This document shows, piece after piece, positions 9,141 through 17,733 of a stretch of DNA of 64,000 nucleotides. A program made the position numbers and the translations under genes. The stretch is from Sediminibacterium sp. (GTDB lineage: Bacteria > Bacteroidota > Bacteroidia > Chitinophagales > Chitinophagaceae): positions 4,267 to 68,266 of the forward strand of contig JAGOAO010000001.1 in assembly GCA_017983845.1 (NCBI GenBank), given 5' to 3'. The notes beneath the pieces were generated by a model that saw only the letters and a list, made by a program, of their open reading frames with translations, made no database searches and was not told the DNA's origin. Position 1 is the first letter of the stretch. Every line of letters begins with the position of its first letter.

Positions 9141-10094
9141 ATGCGTAAATCTCCCGAAGATTTGAATGTTTTCGCCTACTTGGCTCCACACCCACTTGAC
9201 GATTTTTCAGGAATAGAAGGAGATTTTTTAACATGGATTCCAGGATTCTTGAATGAAGAAGATAAGGAAGAAGAGTTGCCAGCTATTTACAGAGAGTGTA
9301 ATATTAAAATCTATGATGAGATAGAGGCATTAACTGAGTTTCATTTTAGGAACAGCATCAAGAATATGTGGCCTCTGCTATCTAAAATACAATTTCATTC
9401 ATTACAGATTGCCATAGATATATCTGGAGTGCTTACTAAACAAAAAAATACTTCTGCAACTTATTTGCATGACAAATCTAGCCAGATAGAGGGAAAATAT
9501 TCATTTCGCTTAGATCGTAACTTATTACACTCCTATTTACAAGCAAAAGCAAATATTACAGCACTAGACAACCACGATCAAAGCGTTTGGGAACATGAGT
9601 TGATTCATTTGTTAGACCATGAAGAAATACTAAAAGGCACTTTATATGGCTTATCAGATTCACCTTCAGAAAATTTTAAATACTTTTTTTTAAAGTTCAG
9701 AGAAGAAGGCATTGCCAATTTGCACTATGTCCTAAATGGCAATACAAAGATTGAAAAATTAGATACAGCCATTAAAGTATTTGTCGAATTTGCAACAGAA
9801 AAAAAGGCAAAATTAGATTTCTCCAAGTCAACCGACGAGGCGATCGTTGAAGAATTATTAAGCGGCTTTGAATATTACAATATTGGTCCTTGGATTATAT
9901 TAGACCTATTAAGAGACCAATGGGAGAATATACATTATGAAATGATCGATAATTGTATTAAAAACTTGGAAAACAAGCAGCCAATCGAACAAGAAACTAT
10001 CCTAGAAATCATAAAACTTGGCCTTCAATTAAATTCAATTACTTATCTTAAAATGGTTGAAAAGTACTTTGATAAAGGATTTATGCCATTGTAA
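9141..10094 (+). CDS. Zincin-like protein with HELIH motif
   Basis: 317 residues, no signal peptide, acidic. The motif VWEHELIHLLDH (150-160) gives an HExxH site (His152, Glu153, His156), and FREEGIANLHYVL (186-198) could supply the third metal ligand (Glu188 or Glu189). The remaining sequence matches no family I recognise. It follows the WYL regulator by 57 bp on the same strand and may be co-transcribed. HExxH proteins next to regulators often cleave them, as ImmA/IrrE does, so proteolytic control of the WYL protein is possible but only inferred. Confidence 0.6.
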   Translation: MRKSPEDLNVFAYLAPHPLDDFSGIEGDFLTWIPGFLNEEDKEEELPAIYRECNIKIYDEIEALTEFHFRNSIKNMWPLLSKIQFHSLQIAIDISGVLTKQKNTSATYLHDKSSQIEGKYSFRLDRNLLHSYLQAKANITALDNHDQSVWEHELIHLLDHEEILKGTLYGLSDSPSENFKYFFLKFREEGIANLHYVLNGNTKIEKLDTAIKVFVEFATEKKAKLDFSKSTDEAIVEELLSGFEYYNIGPWIILDLLRDQWENIHYEMIDNCIKNLENKQPIEQETILEIIKLGLQLNSITYLKMVEKYFDKGFMPL

Positions 10095-10105
10095 TTTTAG
10101 TCTTA

Positions 10106-10141
10106 ATTCTTAATAGACTAGAAGCCACCACAGTAACATTG
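10106..10141 (+). promoter_or_regulatory. 18-bp-element promoter, copy 2
   Basis: ATTCTTAATAGACTAGAA (10106-10123), 10 bp, then TAACATTG (10134-10141). It lies 16 bp before the ATG at 10157. It is identical to copy 3. Confidence 0.7.
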
Positions 10142-10156
10142 CAAAAATAGTAGCAT

Positions 10157-11263
10157 ATGAATAAGGAATACGTATACCAAATAGCAGAGCAATTATACTT
10201 GAATACAACAGATCATCCACTTTGTAATAGAAACTGGCTATTTGCTATCTATAAAAGCTTATTAGTGGCTAATGAGGGAGACACAGAGCCGATTATATGG
10301 ACCAAATACAATCAATGGAAAATAGACCACAATTGCAGGGCATCTAAAACCACAGCTAAAGCAAACAATACCTATATAGTAGACTTTAGCATTTCAATGG
10401 TGGAAGACAATTGTGCAGAAATTAAGGTCACATTTAATAAAAAGGGATTGGTTACTGAATCTGTTAACTGCATTTATAGTAAAGATTCTTTTACAAATGA
10501 CATGTGGGAATTCAGAAATCCTAATAATGAATCTGTGCTATTAAGTCCCTATGAAAGGGATCAATTATTCAATACAAGCGTTCAAAACGCAGAAGCACCC
10601 TTTATAGATGATATTAATGAAGTAGCTGTTGTAATTGAAGAAAAACCAGTAGTTGAAAAAACTACAACCAAAACTAAAGCACCTAAAAAAAGTAAAAAGA
10701 GCATGACAGACGAACAAATTAGAGAAATGAAGTTTACTGCTTTAAATGTGCTCTTAGACCAGATCCGTGAAACCTATACTCAAATTGAAGATCCTAATCA
10801 ACGCAGCTACTTGGAGGTAGTTATTGGAGCAGCTATATTTTATCTGCCTAGCTTAAATGCGCATTTTAATGGCTTTATTAGTATAAATGCATTAAAAGGT
10901 TATCTAAAAAAAGAAAGAAGGGTAAAAGACCATATCTACCCACGTAAATTAGCCGCAAGAGAACTACTATCAAGAAAGTTAACCTTAGATGAACTAATGT
11001 CTAGGTACCATGATCACATTGCTCAATATATGTATATCACAAGTTCAGAAAATAGCATCTTAGTGAACTACTATGAAGAACATGAGAATCATGACTTAGC
11101 CATGGAAGCTTTTCAGATTGAGAAATTTCCAACTAACGAAGGAGCTAAATTTAAATCACATAATGAATTAGATAAATTCATCTTATTCTTAAATGGCAAG
11201 AATGTGCAGGGTATGACAAAGGAGGACATTATGGGATTACTATTAGAATTTAGGAGTTTTTAA
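10157..11263 (+). CDS. Conserved-looking protein of unknown function, 368 residues
   Basis: Two parts joined by a Lys/Thr-rich linker (about 165-190). The N-terminal part (1-160) is mixed alpha/beta. The C-terminal part (195-368) is helical and contains VKDHIYPRKLAARELL followed by ITSSENSILVNYYEEH. That arrangement (D/E-H..PRK, then a stretch ending I-T-x-x-E-N-x-x-L) recalls some HNH-associated or phage-defence proteins, but I cannot name a family and no full HNH motif is visible. It has its own 18-bp-element promoter, so it belongs to the proposed regulon. No signal peptide or membrane segment. Confidence 0.65.
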   Translation: MNKEYVYQIAEQLYLNTTDHPLCNRNWLFAIYKSLLVANEGDTEPIIWTKYNQWKIDHNCRASKTTAKANNTYIVDFSISMVEDNCAEIKVTFNKKGLVTESVNCIYSKDSFTNDMWEFRNPNNESVLLSPYERDQLFNTSVQNAEAPFIDDINEVAVVIEEKPVVEKTTTKTKAPKKSKKSMTDEQIREMKFTALNVLLDQIRETYTQIEDPNQRSYLEVVIGAAIFYLPSLNAHFNGFISINALKGYLKKERRVKDHIYPRKLAARELLSRKLTLDELMSRYHDHIAQYMYITSSENSILVNYYEEHENHDLAMEAFQIEKFPTNEGAKFKSHNELDKFILFLNGKNVQGMTKEDIMGLLLEFRSF

Positions 11264-11353
11264 TTACACCAATATTAACAAAATAATTATCTGCTTATTG
11301 TAGTGTATATTTATCGATTATCTTCTATATTTAATTTGTATATTTTACACATT

Positions 11354-11989
11354 ATGACAACAACCCATCTAACTCGAAAACTCAAATCCTCTCCACAAGC
11401 TGAAATTCTGACAATTAGACTTCACAGGGCTCTTTCTTGGTTGAAAAGTGCTGAAAAACAGGAGGGTAATTTAGATATTAAGTTCTTATCTCTATGGATA
11501 GCTTTTAATGCATGTTATGCGGTAGATATAAATGGTATGAGTTCTAAGCCGGAAAAAGCAAAATTGAGGGATTTTACTTCTAGTTTGGTGCAATTTGACC
11601 GAACTAGGTTGTATAACCTATTTTGGGATAAATATAGTGGCCCGGTTAGGGTCATAATTGAAAATAAGTTCGTTTTTGAGAAGTTCTGGGAATATAACCG
11701 AGGTGAAGTCGAGGATTATATACCAGCTTTTAATAAATCTATTGCTACCGCTCTTAATTGCTTATCAAAAGAGAATATTGAAGGTTTAATGGAGATTGTT
11801 TTAGAGCGACTTTATACCCTACGTAATTCCATAATCCATGGAGGATCTACATTTAACTCCAAATTAAACCGAGCTCAGCTAAAAGATGCATGTAATATTA
11901 TGCAATTACTCGTCCCAATCATAATTGACATCATGTTAGAGAATAGCCAACATGATTGGGGTGAGATTGCTTATCCAGTGGTGAAGTAG
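11354..11989 (+). CDS. HEPN-domain protein (Apea-like), putative RNase
   Basis: 211 residues from the ATG at 11354; the longer GTG start at 11303 adds a hydrophobic stretch read from promoter-like AT-rich DNA and is rejected. The body is helical, with IKFLSLWIAFNACYAVD near the N-terminus and LYTLRNSIIHGG near residues 154-164. RNSIIH (Arg157-His162) is the Rx4-6H motif that forms the catalytic site of HEPN ribonucleases. The pattern is that of the Apea-like HEPN group often found in defence islands. No MNT-type antitoxin gene is adjacent. It converges with the gene at 11991, with one base between stops. Confidence 0.7.
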   Translation: MTTTHLTRKLKSSPQAEILTIRLHRALSWLKSAEKQEGNLDIKFLSLWIAFNACYAVDINGMSSKPEKAKLRDFTSSLVQFDRTRLYNLFWDKYSGPVRVIIENKFVFEKFWEYNRGEVEDYIPAFNKSIATALNCLSKENIEGLMEIVLERLYTLRNSIIHGGSTFNSKLNRAQLKDACNIMQLLVPIIIDIMLENSQHDWGEIAYPVVK

Positions 11990-11990
11990 T

Positions 11991-13676
11991 TTATTTTACC
12001 TCAAACCTTTTTAAAATAGCAAGCCAATCAACTGAATTACTCATTATTGTTTCCTCCGTTAAAGTAGTCCTGTATTCTTTTCCACTTTCTGGATTATAAA
12101 ATATTTCAATTCTTTTTTTACTTTCAGTATACTCAATAGTAATCCCTGATAAAGAGAGAAAAATTTTATGGTTATCGTCTAATTCAGGATCAGAAGCTTT
12201 CATTCTCATAATTATATCAAAAACAAAATCAGGCACATTCGAAACAAAATCAAAAAGTGTCTGGTAACTACTATTTGCATTAATTCTGTAAATCTTAAAA
12301 TGAGATTGATAGTCAATTAAGGCTACATTAAAAATGAAATTAATATTGTTTTCTTTTATTGATATTTCTAATATTGTTGTTTGAACGTATGAATGGTCAA
12401 AAGCCGCTTGTCCCATATTTTTCAAATTATCAAACCTTCCTAAAGGAACAACTGATTTATCAATCTTATTGAATAACACTTCTTCACCTATTGCAGTATC
12501 AATTAGATCATAGTTTCCGAATTGAATTATAAAATCATAAAACCGCTCAATTCTAAGCTGCATGAACTTTCTAATACCAAAAAGGGTTGGTATTTTATAA
12601 AAAACATTGTAATATTCAATTTTTTGTTCAATCGAATCAATGTCATGTGAATTGGTAGGCTGAGGCGACTGACATTCAATATCAGAAAGTTCATTAAATC
12701 TATCATCTATTTTTAGAAAAGTAAAAGCCGCTGGTAGCTCATTAATTAATGATAATTGGACTTCATGCTCTTTTTTAAATCTTTTTCTAGCATCATTATG
12801 CCTCTGTTCAGTAATTAATCCCAGCCTGAAAGCATTATTTGCTTGTTCCAGATTTGAAAAAGTCCATTTAGGTTTTGGTTTTTTCAGATTGTCTAAAAAT
12901 TCCTTACGCTGATCTTTAAAATAATACGTATAATTTTGCTTATATATTTGTTCCTTTAATTCTTGGTCTGCGGGATTTATATTTGTCGTATAAAATTTTT
13001 TACCGAAATCGTCATTAGTTAAATTTGAACTATGTAACAAATCCATTTGACTAAAAATATCATTGGTTAAATTATTTGCCTTTTCAATCCCATCTAAGAT
13101 GAAATACACTTCAACGATACTAAGATAAATAAAGTTATTTTTCTTGATTAGCGCATTAATTGGCTTTGAATTTTCAAAAAGAAATGGTTCTACATGATTT
13201 ATTGCATCGAATGACTTCACATCAATGGATATATTCAAATATGTCTGCAATAAATATAAAAGATGGTCATCAGCGTCTACAAGCCAGAAATCCTGAATCT
13301 TTGATACATAGCTTTTAACCAAGTAATTATATAATCCTAGATATGTTTCATTGTCAAAGTCATCGGTCACTAAACCTAAATAATTAATATTTAATAACTC
13401 CGGATACAACTCATTTTTTACAGAATCATACCCTTCTGCATTTTCACCACTTTGTTCATCATTAACCCATAAATCAATAATTTGATTAAATGTTACTTTG
13501 TTATTTGAATCTTGTAGTTCTATAAAAAAAGAAGTGAACTTGTCGTAGAAAGTCAATGCAAACTCTCTGTGTAATTTAGCATGCCTAAATGTCTTTAAAA
13601 GAATAGCTTTTTGATATACTTCTAAGAAATTAGCTATAAATCCATCGTCTAAGACATTACCTTTTTTATCAAACAT
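11991..13676 (-). CDS. Unknown protein, 561 residues
   Basis: Not recognised. Soluble, AT-rich, without signal peptide or membrane segment. A mainly helical first half (residues 1-270) is followed by a charged linker (FKDQRKEFLDNLKKPKPKWTF region) and a second half with beta-rich sequence toward the C-terminus (ISLSGITIEYTESKKRIEIFY-like strands). It is the last gene of a three-gene operon (DUF4116 protein, 258-residue protein, this one) with a 38-bp gap to its upstream neighbour. It converges with the HEPN gene. The function is open. Confidence 0.6.
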   Translation of the reverse strand: MFDKKGNVLDDGFIANFLEVYQKAILLKTFRHAKLHREFALTFYDKFTSFFIELQDSNNKVTFNQIIDLWVNDEQSGENAEGYDSVKNELYPELLNINYLGLVTDDFDNETYLGLYNYLVKSYVSKIQDFWLVDADDHLLYLLQTYLNISIDVKSFDAINHVEPFLFENSKPINALIKKNNFIYLSIVEVYFILDGIEKANNLTNDIFSQMDLLHSSNLTNDDFGKKFYTTNINPADQELKEQIYKQNYTYYFKDQRKEFLDNLKKPKPKWTFSNLEQANNAFRLGLITEQRHNDARKRFKKEHEVQLSLINELPAAFTFLKIDDRFNELSDIECQSPQPTNSHDIDSIEQKIEYYNVFYKIPTLFGIRKFMQLRIERFYDFIIQFGNYDLIDTAIGEEVLFNKIDKSVVPLGRFDNLKNMGQAAFDHSYVQTTILEISIKENNINFIFNVALIDYQSHFKIYRINANSSYQTLFDFVSNVPDFVFDIIMRMKASDPELDDNHKIFLSLSGITIEYTESKKRIEIFYNPESGKEYRTTLTEETIMSNSVDWLAILKRFEVK

Positions 13677-13714
13677 TAAATTAAATTTATTTTTTCGTCC
13701 GTTATGTAGTTTAA

Positions 13715-14491
13715 TTATGAAATACTTGGGGCTTCTCTATTTGAATGTTGATATAATGCAACATACCCTCTATTATTATTGCGGCCGCCATAGTATTGTT
13801 CAATTCCTCTTACCTTATAATAATTGCTCCAATTTAGATCATCATAATCTTCTCTACCCATTACTCCACCAAAATAAATTTGTTGGGGTAATTTGTGATT
13901 GGGATTGCTTGCAACTACCCAATTCAAATAACCGTTTTCTTCTGTAAAATCTGTCCAATTAAGCCCAAATGCATGGCCAGGTTGAATTATTACAAGGGCT
14001 TTAGGACATGCATTATTAGACCAATATACTGCTTGATAAGTAGCAATGCCTTCTCCTCCAATATAGATTAAACTGAATCGTTTGGGGCCAAAATCCGCCC
14101 CTTTATCTGGAACTCTTTCATAAACAATCCATTTTGCAAAAGGTGTCTTATAAGCTTCTTTAAACATATGATATTGTTGTAAATCCAAACGAGGAGGCAT
14201 TTGCACATTCCATCCCTTTGGAATAAGGTCATTTTGTCTCAAACTTCTTGTTGCCACTACCCTGTAACCATGAAAATTATTCATTTGCTCATTAAGCAAT
14301 TCCTCTCCAAATGCATAATCACAATAAATAAAAGTGTCAATCCCTAAGTCTTGATTATTTTTATTACAATCCTTCACTACGCCTCCATCATTATCACAAG
14401 CAGGATAGAATAAACTATTCTTTAAGACCTCGTTTATTGGGAATGCTCCAGATTCTATTTCATTAACTGTTAGCGTATTTAAATAACTCAT
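13715..14491 (-). CDS. Unknown protein, 258 residues
   Basis: Not recognised. Rich in aromatic residues, Gly and Asn, with segments such as FSLIYIGGEGIATYQAVYWSN, VIIQPGHAFGLNWTDF and RGIEQYYGGRNNNRGYVALYQ, which suggests a compact alpha/beta or beta fold. No signal peptide or membrane segment is seen despite the aromatic content. It lies 15 bp downstream of the DUF4116-repeat gene and 38 bp upstream of the 561-residue gene, so the three are probably co-transcribed. Confidence 0.6.
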   Translation of the reverse strand: MSYLNTLTVNEIESGAFPINEVLKNSLFYPACDNDGGVVKDCNKNNQDLGIDTFIYCDYAFGEELLNEQMNNFHGYRVVATRSLRQNDLIPKGWNVQMPPRLDLQQYHMFKEAYKTPFAKWIVYERVPDKGADFGPKRFSLIYIGGEGIATYQAVYWSNNACPKALVIIQPGHAFGLNWTDFTEENGYLNWVVASNPNHKLPQQIYFGGVMGREDYDDLNWSNYYKVRGIEQYYGGRNNNRGYVALYQHSNREAPSIS

Positions 14492-14506
14492 TATTTACTA
14501 AATAAT

Positions 14507-16615
14507 TTATTTTAAATCTTTTAATTTATCTCTGATGGGTTTTTCCGCATAAGTAATTGCTTCTGGATTTTGAGCAATAGCTAGTTTTACAATTTCTTCG
14601 TCATTTTTAAGCCTCTCTGATGCAAATCTTAATGCGTGCCCATCCTGGCATACCGCAGTTTTTATAACTTCTTTATCATCTTTTAATTCAGTACTTGCCC
14701 AATGCATTATATCACCATTGATAGCGGCAGCTTTTAAAATAAAATCTTTATTATGGTACTTCAATTTATTGGCATAACCAATTGCATTATAATTTAGTTG
14801 AATCATTTCAAACATAAAATCATCATTATCCAATAAGTCATCTGATACCCATTGTAATGCATTAAAATCTTGGGCTACTGCTAACCTTACTAATTCAATA
14901 TCCTTTTTTAAATCTATGCTTGCATATTCTAATGCACTACCGTAATTACTAATTGCTGCTAGTACAACTTCTCTATTTGCTTTTAAATCTTTTGACGCAT
15001 GTTGAAGTAAAAATCCTTCTTTTTCAAGAATTTCTAACATAAATGACTTGTCTCCTGTAACGCTTTCTGGCGCGTATTTCAAAGCAAAAAGATTGCTATT
15101 GACAGCCATTATTCCAATATCATGATCATTTTTATATTTTTCATTTACATAAGCAAGTGAAAGTCCATTTTCTTGCACTGCTATTTTAATAATTTCTATA
15201 TCAGATTGTAAATTACCAGAAACATACTCTAATGAAAGGCCGTCATTTGAAACTGCAATTTTTGCAAGCTCTTTATCATTTTTCAATTCTTCAGAAGCAT
15301 ATTTTAAATTACGGCCAGAAATACTTATAATACTCAGCATAAAATTTTTGTCAGAATTTAAATCTTGAGGCAAGCTTTCAATTAGATTGTACCCGTCCGA
15401 TTTAAAATACTCGTAAACAATTTCTTTATCCTCTTTTAAATTTTCACTTATATTTCTATAAGCGTAAGCCTCTTTTTTTATAGCAGCAATAGCAACTTCT
15501 TTATCCTGCTTTAGCTCATCTGAGGCATATTGAATTGCGGAAGGGTAATTCCCTACGGCTGCTAATACAATATCTTTATCATTTTTAAAATCTTTATTTA
15601 CAGAAGACAAAGCACTCCCGTAATCACTAACAGCTTTTAAAACAATTTCTTTGTCATTTTGTAAGACTTTAGGCAAAAAATGAATGATACTACCATTTTG
15701 ACCAACTGCAGCCATCGCAACCTCTCTATCTTCTTTTAATTCCGGAGTGACATATCTCAGCATTTCTCCATCTACATTCACAGCATTCAAAGCCACTTCC
15801 TTATTGCCTCTAATACTTTCACTTGAATACTCAAAAACATTGACATCAATTTCGATCAATTCTTTAACAAATTCTAAATCTGATCTAAGATTTTCAGAAG
15901 CAAATTTAAATGATCTCCCACCTGAAGTGACAGCCCTTTTAACCACTTCCTTATCTGACCTCAGGTCTTCACTGGCATACTTTAGTGCAAAGCCTTGTTC
16001 TATGGTTACAAAACCAAGAATAATATCTCTATCAGAACAGAATTTTTCGAAATATTGAAGCAATGCAACGTTTTCATTTATAACTCTAATTGCATACTCT
16101 TCGTCTTTTTCTATCTTCTGTTTGATCTTATCTGACACATACAAATAGGCAGAATAACCCGCATGTAGGGCTTTTATAAAAGAATTAATATCGTTTCTAA
16201 TTCTTTCAGATGCATATTTAAATGGATGAACATGATTATCCTCAGAAGATTCATAAATAGCATAAAAATTTAATGCTGCCTCAAATAACTCTTCATCATC
16301 ATGCAATTCTTCACTTGCGTATTTAAAAGCCATCGAACTAAATTCTACCGCTTTTAATAAAATAGCCTTATCTGTCTTTATTCTATTCGAAGCAAAAGCG
16401 AAACAAGTTTGTATAAATCTACCATCCTCCATGCATTTTAAAATAAAAGTCTCGTCATCTCTTAATTCGGAAGAAGCATATTCAAATGTTCTCCAATCAA
16501 GCGTTACTGCCATTAATACAAGTTCTTTATCATTTCGCAGATTGTCCGAACAATTTTCAAGCTCAAAAGGGTTTAATTTCAATTCAACTAACGCATTTTG
16601 CTTTTCCGTAATCAT
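14507..16615 (-). CDS. DUF4116 repeat protein (about 26 repeats)
   Basis: 702 residues made almost entirely of about 26 copies of a 25-residue unit of the form (N/S)DKE(I/V)VLAAV...G.AL.YAS..LK. Copies 4 and 6 carry longer variants. This is the DUF4116 pattern, known mainly from protists and from bacteria associated with them; repeats of this kind form a helical solenoid and probably bind other proteins. No signal peptide. It heads a three-gene operon. The repeats have diverged at DNA level, so they are old rather than a fresh expansion. The family suggests transfer from, or interaction with, a eukaryotic host; that is an inference. Confidence 0.8.
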   Translation of the reverse strand: MITEKQNALVELKLNPFELENCSDNLRNDKELVLMAVTLDWRTFEYASSELRDDETFILKCMEDGRFIQTCFAFASNRIKTDKAILLKAVEFSSMAFKYASEELHDDEELFEAALNFYAIYESSEDNHVHPFKYASERIRNDINSFIKALHAGYSAYLYVSDKIKQKIEKDEEYAIRVINENVALLQYFEKFCSDRDIILGFVTIEQGFALKYASEDLRSDKEVVKRAVTSGGRSFKFASENLRSDLEFVKELIEIDVNVFEYSSESIRGNKEVALNAVNVDGEMLRYVTPELKEDREVAMAAVGQNGSIIHFLPKVLQNDKEIVLKAVSDYGSALSSVNKDFKNDKDIVLAAVGNYPSAIQYASDELKQDKEVAIAAIKKEAYAYRNISENLKEDKEIVYEYFKSDGYNLIESLPQDLNSDKNFMLSIISISGRNLKYASEELKNDKELAKIAVSNDGLSLEYVSGNLQSDIEIIKIAVQENGLSLAYVNEKYKNDHDIGIMAVNSNLFALKYAPESVTGDKSFMLEILEKEGFLLQHASKDLKANREVVLAAISNYGSALEYASIDLKKDIELVRLAVAQDFNALQWVSDDLLDNDDFMFEMIQLNYNAIGYANKLKYHNKDFILKAAAINGDIMHWASTELKDDKEVIKTAVCQDGHALRFASERLKNDEEIVKLAIAQNPEAITYAEKPIRDKLKDLK

Positions 16616-16703
16616 ACTATTATTTTTAATTTTATCCTTCTAATACGCAAGAATACCCTCATTTAGATATTAATTTCTAAATATTAGGCAATAAAATGCG
16701 AAC

Positions 16704-16723
16704 TAAAAGTTTTGAAACTTTTA
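16704..16723. repeat. Perfect AT-rich inverted repeat
   Basis: TAAAAGTTT-TG-AAACTTTTA, 9-bp arms with a 2-bp centre, in the 173-bp space between the DUF4116 gene and the 5'-nucleotidase gene. There is no T run beyond the arms, so an operator is as likely as a terminator for the upstream operon. A looser pair ATTTAGA..TCTAAAT lies 30-50 bp nearer the DUF4116 gene. Confidence 0.45.
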
Positions 16724-16788
16724 TTATAATTTAGGGGAAGGGATTTAAAGATATTTATAATCACGAATATTAGATTTAATTTTAGCTT

Positions 16789-17727
16789 TTATTTTAGACC
16801 TATTTTCCCCAACCCATCCATCTTACTCCCAGTTGCATAAGGCACTTTACCACTAGGTACTACTTTAGAAGCTGGACCTAAGTGGGCTTCTTGGTCGTCA
16901 AAGAAGATATGTGCGCCAAATGTGGCTAGTATTTTATCCTTTGACAATCCTCCTAAAAAATGTACTTCATCAATGTAAACGCCCCATTCTCTTAAGGTAT
17001 TAATCACCCTTAAATGACTAGGTGCACTTCTGGCTGTAATAATGGCCAATCTTAAAGGAGACATTTCTACACCCATTGGCAAGTGTTCTTGTATTTTAGA
17101 TAGCTTTATAAGTAGTTTAGCGAATGGCCCTTCTTTTAAAGCGTTTTTCTCGTTTTCGGTTTCGTGCTTTTGAAAAGCCGCTAAGCCCTCTGTTTTATAT
17201 CTAAATTCAGAATCGTCCGAGAACAATACCGCATCGGCATCAAAAGCAATTTTCACTTTACTCGTCTCTGAATTAAATTCACTTGGAGGAGCATAAATCA
17301 ATGCAGCAGCACTAGAGCCACTATCTATTACTTTTTGAACATCTTCTGGATCCTTAGACAAGAACAAGTCCACATCATATCCTGCGATATAACCATACAA
17401 GGACTCTCCCCCTGTAAATGCCAATCTATTTATATCTAAGCCATGCGCTTTAATGCTATTCATTACACGCACACCAGTTTCTGGACTATTGCGTGACATC
17501 ACCACCACTTCTACGATTGGCTTACTGGCTTGTTTATTTAACTCCAATAAGCTTTTGACTAAGTAAAATGCAGTGCCTGGTTTTAAGAGTTCGTTTTCAT
17601 GCTCGTATTGGTATTTTCTAAACTCCAATAAGCCCTTCTCGTTAAAGATAGTATTCTCCTCCTCAAGGTCAAATAAAGCCCTAGAGGATACACCGATGAC
17701 TAATATTTGGGATAGGTCTACTGACAT
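16789..17727 (-). CDS. 5'-nucleotidase of the cytosolic NT5C1 type
   Basis: 312 residues. The pattern VIGVSSRALFDLEEEN, LKPGTAFYLVKSLLELN, VVVMSRNSPETGVRVMNSI, FTGGESLYGYIAGYDVDLFLS, KIAFDADAVLFSD and VHFLGGLSKDKILATFGAHIFFDDQ is that of the 5_nucleotid (PF06189) family, which dephosphorylates nucleoside monophosphates (AMP and others) in the cytoplasm. DADAVLFSD carries the Asp pair expected of a HAD-like site. It lies 6 bp after the DUF2779 gene and ends the SbcD/SbcC/DUF2779 operon, so it may clear nucleotides released by the nucleases. The coupling is inferred from gene order. Confidence 0.85.
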   Translation of the reverse strand: MSVDLSQILVIGVSSRALFDLEEENTIFNEKGLLEFRKYQYEHENELLKPGTAFYLVKSLLELNKQASKPIVEVVVMSRNSPETGVRVMNSIKAHGLDINRLAFTGGESLYGYIAGYDVDLFLSKDPEDVQKVIDSGSSAAALIYAPPSEFNSETSKVKIAFDADAVLFSDDSEFRYKTEGLAAFQKHETENEKNALKEGPFAKLLIKLSKIQEHLPMGVEMSPLRLAIITARSAPSHLRVINTLREWGVYIDEVHFLGGLSKDKILATFGAHIFFDDQEAHLGPASKVVPSGKVPYATGSKMDGLGKIGLK

Positions 17728-17733
17728 AGTATA

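Noticed and set aside
16638..16654. TTCTAATACGCAAGAAT as a sixth 18-bp-element promoter
   Set aside because: It is one base shorter, matches only the two ends and has no -7 box at the right distance. It is kept only as a remark.
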